Below, piece by piece: positions 35,156 to 43,286 of a DNA stretch of 64,000 nucleotides. Under the pieces are notes generated by a model. The model was given only the letters and a program-made list of their open reading frames with translations. It did no database searches and had not been told where the DNA came from. Origin of the DNA: an uncultured Alistipes sp. (GTDB taxonomy: Bacteria > Bacteroidota > Bacteroidia > Bacteroidales > Rikenellaceae); contig URRP01000005.1 of assembly GCA_900550375.1 (NCBI GenBank), positions 20,261 through 84,260 on the forward strand, written 5' to 3'. Numbering within the stretch: the first letter of the stretch is position 1; every line of letters starts with the position of its first letter. The translations under genes were made by a program, and so were the position numbers.

Positions 35156-35429
35156 CCCCGAGAAGACTGCAACGCCATCGCCGCGGGCGGCATACGCCTC
35201 CCGGCCGATATGAAGAGCCTTTTGACCCGATGCCTTCCGGCGGCAGAAATGCCGTCGGAGGAATTTCGGACCGGAAACGCAAAATTTCGGCAACCTGTTT
35301 GAGGGAAGGAGGTGCCGCCCCGAAAGGACGGAGTAGTGTAAGGCTGCGATTTTTACGTTTTTGTTATTGGAAAACCGGATAATTTTCAATAACTTTACTG
35401 AAACGATCCTAAACATCACAAGATAAACC
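35156..35429 (+). other. Spacer within the glycogen cluster with a possible second promoter
   Basis: 274 bp without a gene. A weak promoter-like pair is TTGG (35367-35370), 19-bp spacer, TAACTTTA (35390-35397). A GC-rich stretch at 35230-35280 may form hairpins. Confidence 0.4.
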
Positions 35430-37565
35430 ATGTCTGCACTCACTTTCGACAAGAACGAATTGGGCAACCTCGAATATTCGCTGCAACGCGAGGTGCTCTC
35501 GACCGACCGCCGCGGCGGTTACATGAGCACCACGATCGTCTGCTGCAATACGCGCAGGTACCACGGCCTGATGGTCGCCCCGATCGGCAAGGACGATCAA
35601 ACCTACGTGCTGCTGTCGTCACTCGACGAAACCATCGTCCAGCACGATCAGTCGTTCAATCTGGCCATCCACCGTTTCCGCGGCGTCTTCGAACCGCGCG
35701 GTCACAAGTACATCACCGACTTCGCCTATACGCCGACCCCGACGATCACCTACCGCGTGGGCGGCGTGATTCTGCGCAAGGAGCTGCTGTGGATTCACAA
35801 GCGCACGCAGTTGATGATCCGCTACACGCTGCTCGACTCGACCTCTGAGATCTGCCTGCGGCTGCGGCCCTTCTTCGCCTACCGCGAGAAAGAGGCGCTG
35901 ACCCATGCCAACATGGAGGCCAACGGCCGCTCCTACCCTGTACTGAATGGCGTGAAAAACCGCCTCTACGAGGACTATCCGTGGCTCTTCCTCCAGACGA
36001 ATCGTCCCGACGCAGAGTTCGTAGCGGCTCCCGACTGGTATTACGGTTTCGAATACCCGCAGGAGCTGGCACGCGGCTACGAAGGCTACGAAGACCTGCT
36101 GACGACAGGCTATTTCGAACTGCCGCTGTCGAAGGGCCAGAGCGTGATCTTTTCGGCCTCGGTCGAAGAGATGGAGTCGTCGGCCGAGATCGATGCGCTG
36201 TTCGACCGCGCATTGGCGCGCCGCACGCATAAGATCGATTTCCACAGTATGCTGCGCCACTCGGCCCGGCAGTTCGTCATCCGCCGCGCAGACGGCCGCA
36301 CGGAGGTGATGGCCGGCTATCCGTGGCTCACGGCGCAGATCGCCCGCGAGGCCTTCATGTCGCTGCCCGGCATCACGCTCGAACAGGATCACAAGGAGGA
36401 TTGCATCGACGTGCTGGACAGCGTGTGCCGCACGCTTCACGACGGCGATTTCGGCGGCTCGGCATCTGCCACACAGGAGGCCGACGCACCGCTGTGGTTC
36501 TTCTACACGCTGCAGGAACTGGAGTCCGAGATCGGCAGCCGTGAAATCTGGCGCCGTTACGGCGAGGCGATGAAATCGATCCTCGCGGCCTACCGCCGCG
36601 GCATCGGCGGCCGCGTGGCGCTGCACGACAACGGATTGGTATGGGCGTCGGACGACCAAGTGGCGCTCACGTGGATGAACTCCTACGTGGACGGACGGCC
36701 CGTCACCCCACGCAACGGGTATCAGGTCGAAGTCAACGCATTGTGGTACAATGCAGTAAACTATGCGCTTGCATTGGCCGAAGAGGCGGGCGACAAATCC
36801 TTCGTCACCGAATGGAAAGCGGTTCCGGCACAGACCAAGGCATCGTTTTTGGAGAAATTCTGGTTGCCGGAAGAGGGATATCTGGCCGACTACGTAAACG
36901 ACGCCGAGACCAACCGCTTCATCCGCCCCAATATGGTCGTCGCCAGCGGCCTGAACTATACGATGCTCGACGAGGAGCAGCTCATCGCCCTGCTCCGGGT
37001 CGTGCGCCAATACCTGCTCACGCCCAAAGGGTTGCGTTCGCTCTCGCCGCAGAATCCGCTCTACAACGGCTCCTATGCCGGCGACGATAGGATGCGCTCC
37101 TATGCCGCAATGAACGGCACAGTGTGGGTATGGCCGTTGCCCTTCTACGTCAAGGCCTGCTACGCGCTCAGCGGCGCCGACTACACGCCCGAGGTCGAAC
37201 AGTTCCTCGCCAACTTCGACGAGGATATCCAGTGCCACGGCATCGGTTCGATCTCGAAAATGTACGACGCCGATCCACCCTTCGCACCCAAAAGCGCCAT
37301 CTCCTACGCATGGAGCGTGGGTGCCGTGCTGGAGCTGTACAGGCTTATGGAGCGTTTCGATCCCGCAGGGAAAAAAGAGAAGGCGTCGACCCGCCGAGCC
37401 TCCGCTGTAAAACGGCCTGCCGGTGCAGCGAAACCCCGCACGGCTGTGAAAAACGCAGCGGCGGGACCCCCGGCAGAGGGAGAGGCGAACCCCGTAAAGC
37501 GGCCCAAAGCTGCGGCCAAAGGGAGCGGAGCACGCAAAACAGAACGAAAAACCGTCAAAAAATAG
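35430..37565 (+). CDS. Glycogen debranching enzyme (amylo-alpha-1,6-glucosidase) with a basic tail
   Basis: 711 residues. The N-terminal domain (TDRRGGYMSTTIVCCNTRRYHGLMV split as DRRGGYMSTT and NTRRYHGLM) and the C-terminal (alpha/alpha)6 GH133 domain (ISYAWSVGAVLELYRLME at the end) are those of bacterial debranching enzymes, which remove the alpha-1,6 branches. Candidate catalytic acids lie in LVWASDDQVALTWMNS and NALWYNA. Residues 648-711 are an extra tail with 13 Lys and 7 Arg but only 4 Glu, rich in Ala and Pro, resembling a histone H1 tail. The stop lies 6 bp before the GT4 gene. Confidence 0.9.
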   Translation: MSALTFDKNELGNLEYSLQREVLSTDRRGGYMSTTIVCCNTRRYHGLMVAPIGKDDQTYVLLSSLDETIVQHDQSFNLAIHRFRGVFEPRGHKYITDFAYTPTPTITYRVGGVILRKELLWIHKRTQLMIRYTLLDSTSEICLRLRPFFAYREKEALTHANMEANGRSYPVLNGVKNRLYEDYPWLFLQTNRPDAEFVAAPDWYYGFEYPQELARGYEGYEDLLTTGYFELPLSKGQSVIFSASVEEMESSAEIDALFDRALARRTHKIDFHSMLRHSARQFVIRRADGRTEVMAGYPWLTAQIAREAFMSLPGITLEQDHKEDCIDVLDSVCRTLHDGDFGGSASATQEADAPLWFFYTLQELESEIGSREIWRRYGEAMKSILAAYRRGIGGRVALHDNGLVWASDDQVALTWMNSYVDGRPVTPRNGYQVEVNALWYNAVNYALALAEEAGDKSFVTEWKAVPAQTKASFLEKFWLPEEGYLADYVNDAETNRFIRPNMVVASGLNYTMLDEEQLIALLRVVRQYLLTPKGLRSLSPQNPLYNGSYAGDDRMRSYAAMNGTVWVWPLPFYVKACYALSGADYTPEVEQFLANFDEDIQCHGIGSISKMYDADPPFAPKSAISYAWSVGAVLELYRLMERFDPAGKKEKASTRRASAVKRPAGAAKPRTAVKNAAAGPPAEGEANPVKRPKAAAKGSGARKTERKTVKK

Positions 37566-37571
37566 TCAGCC

Positions 37572-38894
37572 ATGAGAGTGTTAATGTTTGGTTGGGAATT
37601 TCCCCCTCATATCGCAGGCGGTTTGGGTACGGCCTGCTACGGCATGACGCGCGGGCTGGCCCGAAACGATGTCGAAGTAACGTTCGTAATGCCCCGCGCC
37701 TTCGGGGATGAGGATCAGAGTTTCGCACACGTGGTCAACGCCAGCGACGTGGAGACGCTCTTCGGATCGACGGTGAGCGATACGGAGGAGTTGTGGAAAA
37801 AGATGTCGTTCATCCACATCGACTCGAATATGGTTCCGTACGTCTCGCCCGAAGAGTATAAGTCCTACCACGACGAATATGTCCGCACGGGACGCAAGAG
37901 CTGGGAGACCTCCGACATATGGAAGCAGCGCTACACCTTCTCGGGCAAGTACGGTGCGAACCTCATGGAGGAGGTGGCGCGCTATGCAATGGTGGCGGCG
38001 CAGGTGGCACGCGATCTGGAAGGGCAGTTCGACGTGATCCACGCCCACGACTGGCTCACCTACTTCGCCGGAATCGCCGCCAAACGGGTATCGGGCAAAC
38101 CGCTGGTGGTGCATATGCACGCCACGGAGTTCGACCGCAGCGGCGAGAACATCAATTCGCAGACCTACGCCATCGAACGCGCAGGCATGGAGGCCGCCGA
38201 CCGCGTGATCGCCGTGTCGAACCTCACGCGCAATATCGTCATCACCCGTTACGGCATTCCGGCCGAAAAAGTCGTGACGGTGCATAACGCCGTGCGCTTC
38301 GCCGAGGCGGAGTGTGCCGCCCCCGAACGCGGCGTCGAGGACAAGATCGTCACCTTTCTGGGCCGCATCACCTATCAGAAAGGCCCCGACTACTTCGTCG
38401 AGGCGGCCGCCAAAGTGCTCAAACGGGTGCCGAACGTGCGCTTCGTGATGGCCGGCTCGGGCGATATGATGAACCATGTCATCCGCCGCGTGGCACGCCT
38501 CGGTATCGCCGATCGTTTCCACTTCACGGGATTTCTGCGCGGCGAGGACGTGCACCGCATGTTCCAGCTGTCGGACGTCTACGTGATGCCCTCGGTGTCG
38601 GAACCCTTCGGCATCTCGCCGCTCGAAGCGATGCGCTCGAATGTGCCGGTCATCATCTCCAAACAGAGCGGCGTGGCCGAAGTGCTCGACTATGCGCTCA
38701 AGGTCGATTACTGGGACGTGGATGCGCTTTCGGACGCCATCTACGCGCTGATCGCCTATCCCGCATTGGCGAAGATGTTCGCCGAGAAGGGACTCAACGA
38801 GGTGACCGGACTCAAATGGGACAACGCCGCAGCGAAGATCAAGGCGGTTTATCAGGCGGTCGTCGACGAAACGGCCGCACGGCAAGAGGAGTAA
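37572..38894 (+). CDS. GT4-type glycogen/starch synthase-like glycosyltransferase
   Basis: A 440-residue GT-B enzyme. The N-terminal start MFGWEFPPHIAGGLGTACYG binds the acceptor glucan; the C-terminal domain has FLGRITYQKGPDYFVEAA and the E-x7-E motif EPFGISPLE, which binds the nucleotide sugar. Its place between the debranching enzyme and GH57 gives a role in storage glucan synthesis, perhaps priming or chain initiation, since the fusion protein upstream already contains a GT3-like synthase. The donor (UDP- or ADP-glucose) cannot be decided. Confidence 0.9.
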   Translation: MRVLMFGWEFPPHIAGGLGTACYGMTRGLARNDVEVTFVMPRAFGDEDQSFAHVVNASDVETLFGSTVSDTEELWKKMSFIHIDSNMVPYVSPEEYKSYHDEYVRTGRKSWETSDIWKQRYTFSGKYGANLMEEVARYAMVAAQVARDLEGQFDVIHAHDWLTYFAGIAAKRVSGKPLVVHMHATEFDRSGENINSQTYAIERAGMEAADRVIAVSNLTRNIVITRYGIPAEKVVTVHNAVRFAEAECAAPERGVEDKIVTFLGRITYQKGPDYFVEAAAKVLKRVPNVRFVMAGSGDMMNHVIRRVARLGIADRFHFTGFLRGEDVHRMFQLSDVYVMPSVSEPFGISPLEAMRSNVPVIISKQSGVAEVLDYALKVDYWDVDALSDAIYALIAYPALAKMFAEKGLNEVTGLKWDNAAAKIKAVYQAVVDETAARQEE

Positions 38895-38915
38895 AAACAC
38901 AAACGACATATCACC

Positions 38916-40130
38916 ATGAAAACGATCTGTTTCTATTTTCAGGTTCATCAGCCGTGGCGGCTGAAGACCTATCGGTTTTTCAATATGGGCGTGGATCACG
39001 ATTATCTCGACGATCTGACCAACCACGCCATCCTGCAAAAGGTGGCGCGCCAGTGTTACCTGCCGATGAACGCTCTGCTGCTCAAACTCATCAAGGAGCA
39101 GAAAGGCAAGTTCCGCTGCTCGTTCTCGATCACGGGATCGGCCGTCGAACAGTTCCGCGCCTATGCGCCCGAAGTACTCGACTCGTTCCGCGAACTGGCC
39201 GCCACGGGATGCGTGGAGTTTCTGGCCGAGACCTACTCCCACTCGCTGGCGTCGCTCGCCTCGAAGGAGGATTTCGAAGAGCAGGTGAAGCTCCACACGG
39301 CCCTCGTACGCAAGGAGTTCGGGATGAAGCCCACGGCGTTCCGCAACACGGAACTGATCTACTCGGACCAAATCGGCGAGATGGTCGCCCAGATGGGATT
39401 CAAGGCCATACTGGCCGAGGGCGCCAAGCATGTGCTGGGGTGGAAATCACCCAACTACGTCTACGCCAACGCCCTGAACCAGAAGCTGCACGTGCTGCTG
39501 CGCAACTACAAGCTGTCGGACGACATCGCTTTCCGCTTCTCGAACCGCGGCTGGAGCGAGTGGCCCTTGACGGCCGATAAGTTCGCAGGCTGGATCGCCT
39601 CGGACGACACGGTGGGCGAGGTGGTGAACCTCTTCATGGACTACGAGACCTTCGGCGAGCATCAGAAGGCCGGCACGGGCATCTTCGACTTTATGAAGGC
39701 GCTGCCCAAGGCGGCGCTGGCGACGCGCAAGCTGGAGTTCGCCACCGTAAGCGAGGCGGCGAAGAAGTATCAGCCCGTGGCCGTACTCCACTGTCCGCAC
39801 GTAATGTCGTGGGCCGACGAGGAACGCGACGTTACGGCATGGCTGGGCAACGAGTTGCAGAACGAAGCCTTCACGAAGCTCTACGGACTCAAAGAGAAGA
39901 TCAACGCGCTCAAGAGCAAGGATTTCGACTACGCATGGAACTTCCTTCAGACCTCCGACCACTTCTACTATATGGCCACCAAATGGTTGTCGGACGGCGA
40001 CGTGCACTCCTATTTCAATCCCTACGGATCGCCCTACGAAGCGTTCATCAACTATATGAACGTGCTGTCGGATTTCGAAATCGAAGTGGACAAAGCCTGC
40101 GAGGCCAAACGGGTGCGGATTCACGCCTGA
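38916..40130 (+). CDS. GH57 family alpha-amylase/4-alpha-glucanotransferase-like enzyme
   Basis: A 404-residue GH57 retaining glycosidase. The start MKTICFYFQVHQPWR contains the family HQP motif; the nucleophile glutamate is in FRNTELIYSD and the acid/base aspartate in LFMDYETFGEH. It acts on alpha-1,4-glucans in the cytoplasm, either hydrolysing or transferring chains; branching activity is less likely at this length. Last gene of the glycogen cluster (21 bp after GT4), followed by a strong terminator. Confidence 0.92.
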   Translation: MKTICFYFQVHQPWRLKTYRFFNMGVDHDYLDDLTNHAILQKVARQCYLPMNALLLKLIKEQKGKFRCSFSITGSAVEQFRAYAPEVLDSFRELAATGCVEFLAETYSHSLASLASKEDFEEQVKLHTALVRKEFGMKPTAFRNTELIYSDQIGEMVAQMGFKAILAEGAKHVLGWKSPNYVYANALNQKLHVLLRNYKLSDDIAFRFSNRGWSEWPLTADKFAGWIASDDTVGEVVNLFMDYETFGEHQKAGTGIFDFMKALPKAALATRKLEFATVSEAAKKYQPVAVLHCPHVMSWADEERDVTAWLGNELQNEAFTKLYGLKEKINALKSKDFDYAWNFLQTSDHFYYMATKWLSDGDVHSYFNPYGSPYEAFINYMNVLSDFEIEVDKACEAKRVRIHA

Positions 40131-40148
40131 ACGTGCGGATCGGATGCG

Positions 40149-40196
40149 AAAACGCGGCGGAACGGGAGACAACCTGTTCCGCCGCGTTTGTTTTTG
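40149..40196 (+). terminator. Terminator of the glycogen cluster
   Basis: A 14-bp GC-rich stem (40150-40163 with 40176-40189) and 12-nt loop, followed by a T-run (GTTTTT). Confidence 0.9.
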
Positions 40197-40492
40197 GGAC
40201 GACGATCGTATCGGCGGCTTGTTCCAACGGCTACGAACAATCATAGACCTGCTTCGAGATATCCGCCCTCACGGCATAACCGTCGGGAAAGACAGGGTTG
40301 GACCGACACATCCCGCCATGGTCACTGTTTTGCACGCCTCGATTGAAAATCGAGTACAAATCTATTCCAAACGGATTTTCGCAGGTTTTCAGCGCCGCAC
40401 AGATGCGACTTATCAGAGTGTTTATACGACAAATCAGACGACTTATTTACTCTCTTTATCTCTACCTTAGTATAACTAAAACACCTATTCGC
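40197..40492 (+). other. Upstream region of the C10 protease gene
   Basis: No gene seen. Composition changes here from GC-rich to mixed. A weak promoter core TACCTTAG lies at 40463-40470, 22 bp before the GTG start; no clear -33. An inverted repeat CTCGATT/AATCGAG is present around 40338-40353. Confidence 0.4.
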
Positions 40493-41779
40493 GTGAAACC
40501 TATTTACTTCATTGTTGCGGCTCTGGCCGTATTGGGGGTTTCATGCACTGAAAATCCCGACGTGAGCGAAGTTGTCCCTGCTTCGGGGACTATCTCCAAT
40601 CGTATCTCCGTGAGCGAAGCAATTGAAAACGCCTCAAAGTTTTTCGCTGGAATCGAGGGCACAGGTTCAGGAACAAGAGCCGCCGGCCGACCCCCCGCAA
40701 CCATTCAGGTCGTAGGCTCGGCAAATGCCGCAACTCGTTCGGGCGTAGCGCAGGACACAATGTTGTATCTGGTTAACTACGATGCCGGACAAGGTTTCGC
40801 CCTGCTTGGAGCCGACAGGAGATTGTCACCCGTCTATGCGATTGCGGAAGAAGGATCGCTCGATCTGCGCGACACGGTCGAGAACATGGGTCTCGCTCTC
40901 TTTATGCGGGACGTACAAGCCTCGATACAAGCCGAAACAAACGGAATAACACTTCCTTATAATAAAGTTCCGGGAATGGACGGTAAAATCGTATATCCCG
41001 ATCCAATCTACAATGTTATCGTATGTTACAAAAAAGGGCCTCGCACAAATAAGTGGAAATGGGGACAAGATTCGCCATTCAACAAATACTGTATGATGAT
41101 TGACGGTAAAAATTGCAAAGTTGGATGTGTTGCAGTCGCTACCGCAATGCTTATGGCTTGGAACCGTGAACCGTCTGAAATCGACGGCTTCCCTTTGGAT
41201 TGGGATAAAATATGCAGCGTCGAAGGAGGCTACGATTACGATTGGGATGCAATGGAACAATTGACACAATTCCTCAGTATTTTAGGCCGCCGTAAATTCT
41301 TGAATATGCAGTATGGATTAGATAACAGCACAGCGACTTCGGAAGATGTACGAAACGCGCTGGGGAGATGTCATTATTCCTCCCTCCCTGTCCAACCGTT
41401 TGACAAGGATAAGATCATCGAGTATTTCGACCACTACGGCGGCGTGGTAATTATGGACGGAGGCATATATGAGAACGGACAAAGAACGGGCGGCCACGAA
41501 TGGATTATCGGCGGGTGTATGGACATTAATATCTGGTATTTAGAGAACGGAGGGCCGAGAGCAGGACGACATTTGTACTACTTATATTGCAATTGGGGTT
41601 GGAAAGGTCTGTCGAACGGCTGGTACAAATGGTCGAATATGAACCCGATAGACGGCCCCGAATTAACCGAAAAGGGCGAATATCCTCCGGTTGGCGGTTA
41701 TAATTTCCAAAATCTTCATATGATACTTAACGCTGTTTTCATTCCCCGAAACTACCACGATGAACCACGAGATAATTAA
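40493..41779 (+). CDS. C10 (streptopain-type) cysteine protease lipoprotein
   Basis: 428 residues starting at GTG 40493, chosen because it directly precedes a lipoprotein signal peptide (KPIYFIVAALAVLGVSC, lipid-modified Cys18). After an N-terminal propeptide containing GFALLGADRRLSPVYAIAEEG, the mature protease shows KWGQDSPFN, the nucleophile in KVGCVAVATAM (C212), QYGLDNST..SEDVRNAL, the catalytic histidine in GGHEWIIGG (H335) and CNWGWKGLSNGW. These are the landmarks of SpeB and of the Bfp proteases of B. fragilis. It overlaps a BACON-like lipoprotein gene by 20 bases. GC is lower than in the glycogen cluster, suggesting acquisition. Confidence 0.88.
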   Translation: MKPIYFIVAALAVLGVSCTENPDVSEVVPASGTISNRISVSEAIENASKFFAGIEGTGSGTRAAGRPPATIQVVGSANAATRSGVAQDTMLYLVNYDAGQGFALLGADRRLSPVYAIAEEGSLDLRDTVENMGLALFMRDVQASIQAETNGITLPYNKVPGMDGKIVYPDPIYNVIVCYKKGPRTNKWKWGQDSPFNKYCMMIDGKNCKVGCVAVATAMLMAWNREPSEIDGFPLDWDKICSVEGGYDYDWDAMEQLTQFLSILGRRKFLNMQYGLDNSTATSEDVRNALGRCHYSSLPVQPFDKDKIIEYFDHYGGVVIMDGGIYENGQRTGGHEWIIGGCMDINIWYLENGGPRAGRHLYYLYCNWGWKGLSNGWYKWSNMNPIDGPELTEKGEYPPVGGYNFQNLHMILNAVFIPRNYHDEPRDN

Positions 41780-42191
41780 AAACGGACTACTGTTCGTTGC
41801 GGCGGCAATCTTGCTGACCGCCTGCTCCGACAAAAACAATTCGGACAACACGGGGAAAAATCCCGTCGGCCTCACAACACACAAGATCGAAGTTCCGGCC
41901 AAAGGTGGAACATACACGATTACGGCCACCGGTTCATGGTGGCTTGAGAATATGCAGAACGGGGACGACCCGTCGGATTTCGTATTAATGTACCCCGACT
42001 TCGCATCGGGCGAAACGGAGGAAAAGCCGGTGCATCAATTCCACGACTGGCTTACGCTGGAAAGGCTCGACGCCCATAACATCCGTATCGAAATGACGGA
42101 AAATAAAGAATCGAAAATGCGCAAAGTCTTTATCACGTTGACATTGGGCGATTGGTCTGATACCGTCCGTGTTCTACAACAAGGCAAATAA
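41760..42191 (+). CDS. Small lipoprotein with a BACON-like domain, coupled to the C10 protease
   Basis: 143 residues with a lipoprotein signal peptide (LLFVAAAILLTAC, Cys22) and one beta-sandwich domain. Its pattern, KIEVPAKGGTYTITATGSWW followed by MTENKESKMRKVFITL and VRVLQQGK, is that of BACON domains, which bind glycans or proteins. It overlaps the protease gene by 20 bases and shares its terminator. Since C10 proteases in Bacteroides are often encoded next to exported inhibitors, an inhibitor or anchoring role is a reasonable guess. It does not resemble streptopain propeptide-type inhibitors in sequence. Confidence 0.7.
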   Translation: MNHEIIKNGLLFVAAAILLTACSDKNNSDNTGKNPVGLTTHKIEVPAKGGTYTITATGSWWLENMQNGDDPSDFVLMYPDFASGETEEKPVHQFHDWLTLERLDAHNIRIEMTENKESKMRKVFITLTLGDWSDTVRVLQQGK

Positions 42192-42220
42192 CCAGATAAT
42201 CGGTCGTCTTCCGAATAATA

Positions 42221-42256
42221 ACTCCCCGAAAGCCGGATAACTTTCGGGGAGTCGTT
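42221..42256 (+). terminator. Terminator after the C10/BACON pair
   Basis: Perfect 12-bp stem ACTCCCCGAAAG/CTTTCGGGGAGT (42221-42232, 42241-42252), 8-nt loop, weak T-tail. Confidence 0.75.
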
Positions 42257-42516
42257 GTTTACGATACTACCGAACCATCTCTCTTCTAGATAAATACATC
42301 CGTCTCCACAAAAAAAACGGCACCGCCGCCCCTCGCGATGTGAAACACGCAGCGGTCTCCATGCAATACCCTTATCGGAGATACGATTCTCTCCGAGCAT
42401 ACGACCCATAAGGACCGCCATCCGACTGCCTCGCTATTTCATTCAGGAATGTCCCAGTCCCGAGCAGACCGTTCTCGTTTTCGAATTTCGTCCCGAACCG
42501 GAATCGTCCGAAAGCA
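42257..42516. other. Intergenic, nothing recognised
   Basis: Between the terminator and the DUF3467 stop. No ORF, promoter or strong hairpin stands out. Confidence 0.4.
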
Positions 42517-42825
42517 TTACGCCTCGCCGATCTTGCCGCCGAACTGGTCGGTCGTATGCTGCGGCGTGGGAATGACGATCTGGCCGTGCACGCTCTCGTA
42601 ACGCACGATATTCTCCTGCAACGACATCAACAGGCGCTTGGCATGCTCCGGCGTGAGGATGACGCGGCTCTTGACCTTCGCCTTGGGAACGGCAGGCATG
42701 ACGGCCGCAAAATCGATGATGAACTCCGAGGTGGAATGCGCGATGATGGCGAGATTCGAGTAGTTGCCCTGCGCAACCGTCTCGTCCAGTTCGAGGTCGA
42801 TGCCTAAATTTTTATTCTCAGCCAT
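42517..42825 (-). CDS. DUF3467 domain protein
   Basis: A 102-residue cytoplasmic protein spanning the whole DUF3467 domain: GNYSNLAIIAHSTSEFIIDF, VMPAVPKAKVKSRVILTPEH and AKRLLMSLQENI. The family is common in Bacteroidota and of unknown function. Its upstream region has an inverted repeat (42834-42899) and a distant TATCTTTG core (minus strand, 43038-43031). It is monocistronic. Confidence 0.88.
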   Translation of the reverse strand: MAENKNLGIDLELDETVAQGNYSNLAIIAHSTSEFIIDFAAVMPAVPKAKVKSRVILTPEHAKRLLMSLQENIVRYESVHGQIVIPTPQHTTDQFGGKIGEA

Positions 42826-42833
42826 AATTTCAT

Positions 42834-42899
42834 GTAGGAAAGACGTAATTGATTATCTAGACCGAGGTATTATCAACGATGAAACTACGTCCTTCCTAC
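42834..42899 (-). repeat. Inverted repeat upstream of DUF3467
   Basis: GTAGGAAAGACGTA (42834-42847) and TACGTCCTTCCTAC (42886-42899) are complementary with one mismatch over 14 bases, separated by 38 bp. It starts 8 bp before the start codon and could be an operator or mRNA leader hairpin. Confidence 0.55.
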
Positions 42900-42934
42900 A
42901 AAACGGCGTCTTTTCGAACGCCAAATCCCATAAT

Positions 42935-42973
42935 TGACATCTCCTCCGATTCCCCTTTCCGAAGGGGAGACTT
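42935..42973 (+). repeat. Short intergenic repeat element, copy 1 (TGAC-CCCC-GGGG-ACTT)
   Basis: TGACAT, CTCCTCC, TCCCCTT (42951-42957) paired with AAGGGGA (42962-42968), then ACTT. The same layout occurs at 50152-50187. It resembles the C-run/G-run intergenic repeats scattered through many genomes. Confidence 0.5.
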
Positions 42974-43286
42974 ACAATGAAGACCTTGCTCTTTGCGCAT
43001 CGGCGCGTTGCCGAGTCGTTTGCTTCGTTACAAAGATAGAATTCGCCGCCCGAAAAGATTCGCGCAGCAACATAAAGTTTTCAATCATTTATCAACAATC
43101 ATACCCTGTGCGGTGCTAAAAAAAGACTCCTCCGCCGTACTTCCGGCCAAAAACACAACTTCTCCGCCGCACAATTTTAATATATTGATAAAATTCCTAA
43201 ATTTTTCATCCGCTGCTCTTGGTTTTGCGGATTTTTTCATATATTTATAATCCGAAAAAACGGACAAAACCTTAAAACTTCGCGAT
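42974..43286 (+). promoter_or_regulatory. Leader/promoter region of the EF-G2 gene
   Basis: AT-rich 300 bp without a gene. TATATTTA at 43240-43247 is the best promoter core, 39 bp before the start, with TTGG at 43219-43222 as a weak -33. The long AT-rich region may hold regulator sites, as expected for a conditionally expressed EF-G paralogue. Confidence 0.4.

Noticed and set aside
29618..35467. A 1949-codon open frame on the minus strand, antisense to hemW and the glycogen fusion gene.
   Set aside because: It is antisense to sequence with clear families (HemW, GT3, GT35), its translation is Arg/His/Val-rich low-complexity with no domain, and long antisense frames are expected from GC-rich codon use. 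The same applies to the long antisense frames at 4681-6156, 9672-11345, 22341-24089, 24931-27408, 43299-45608 and 55463-57766.
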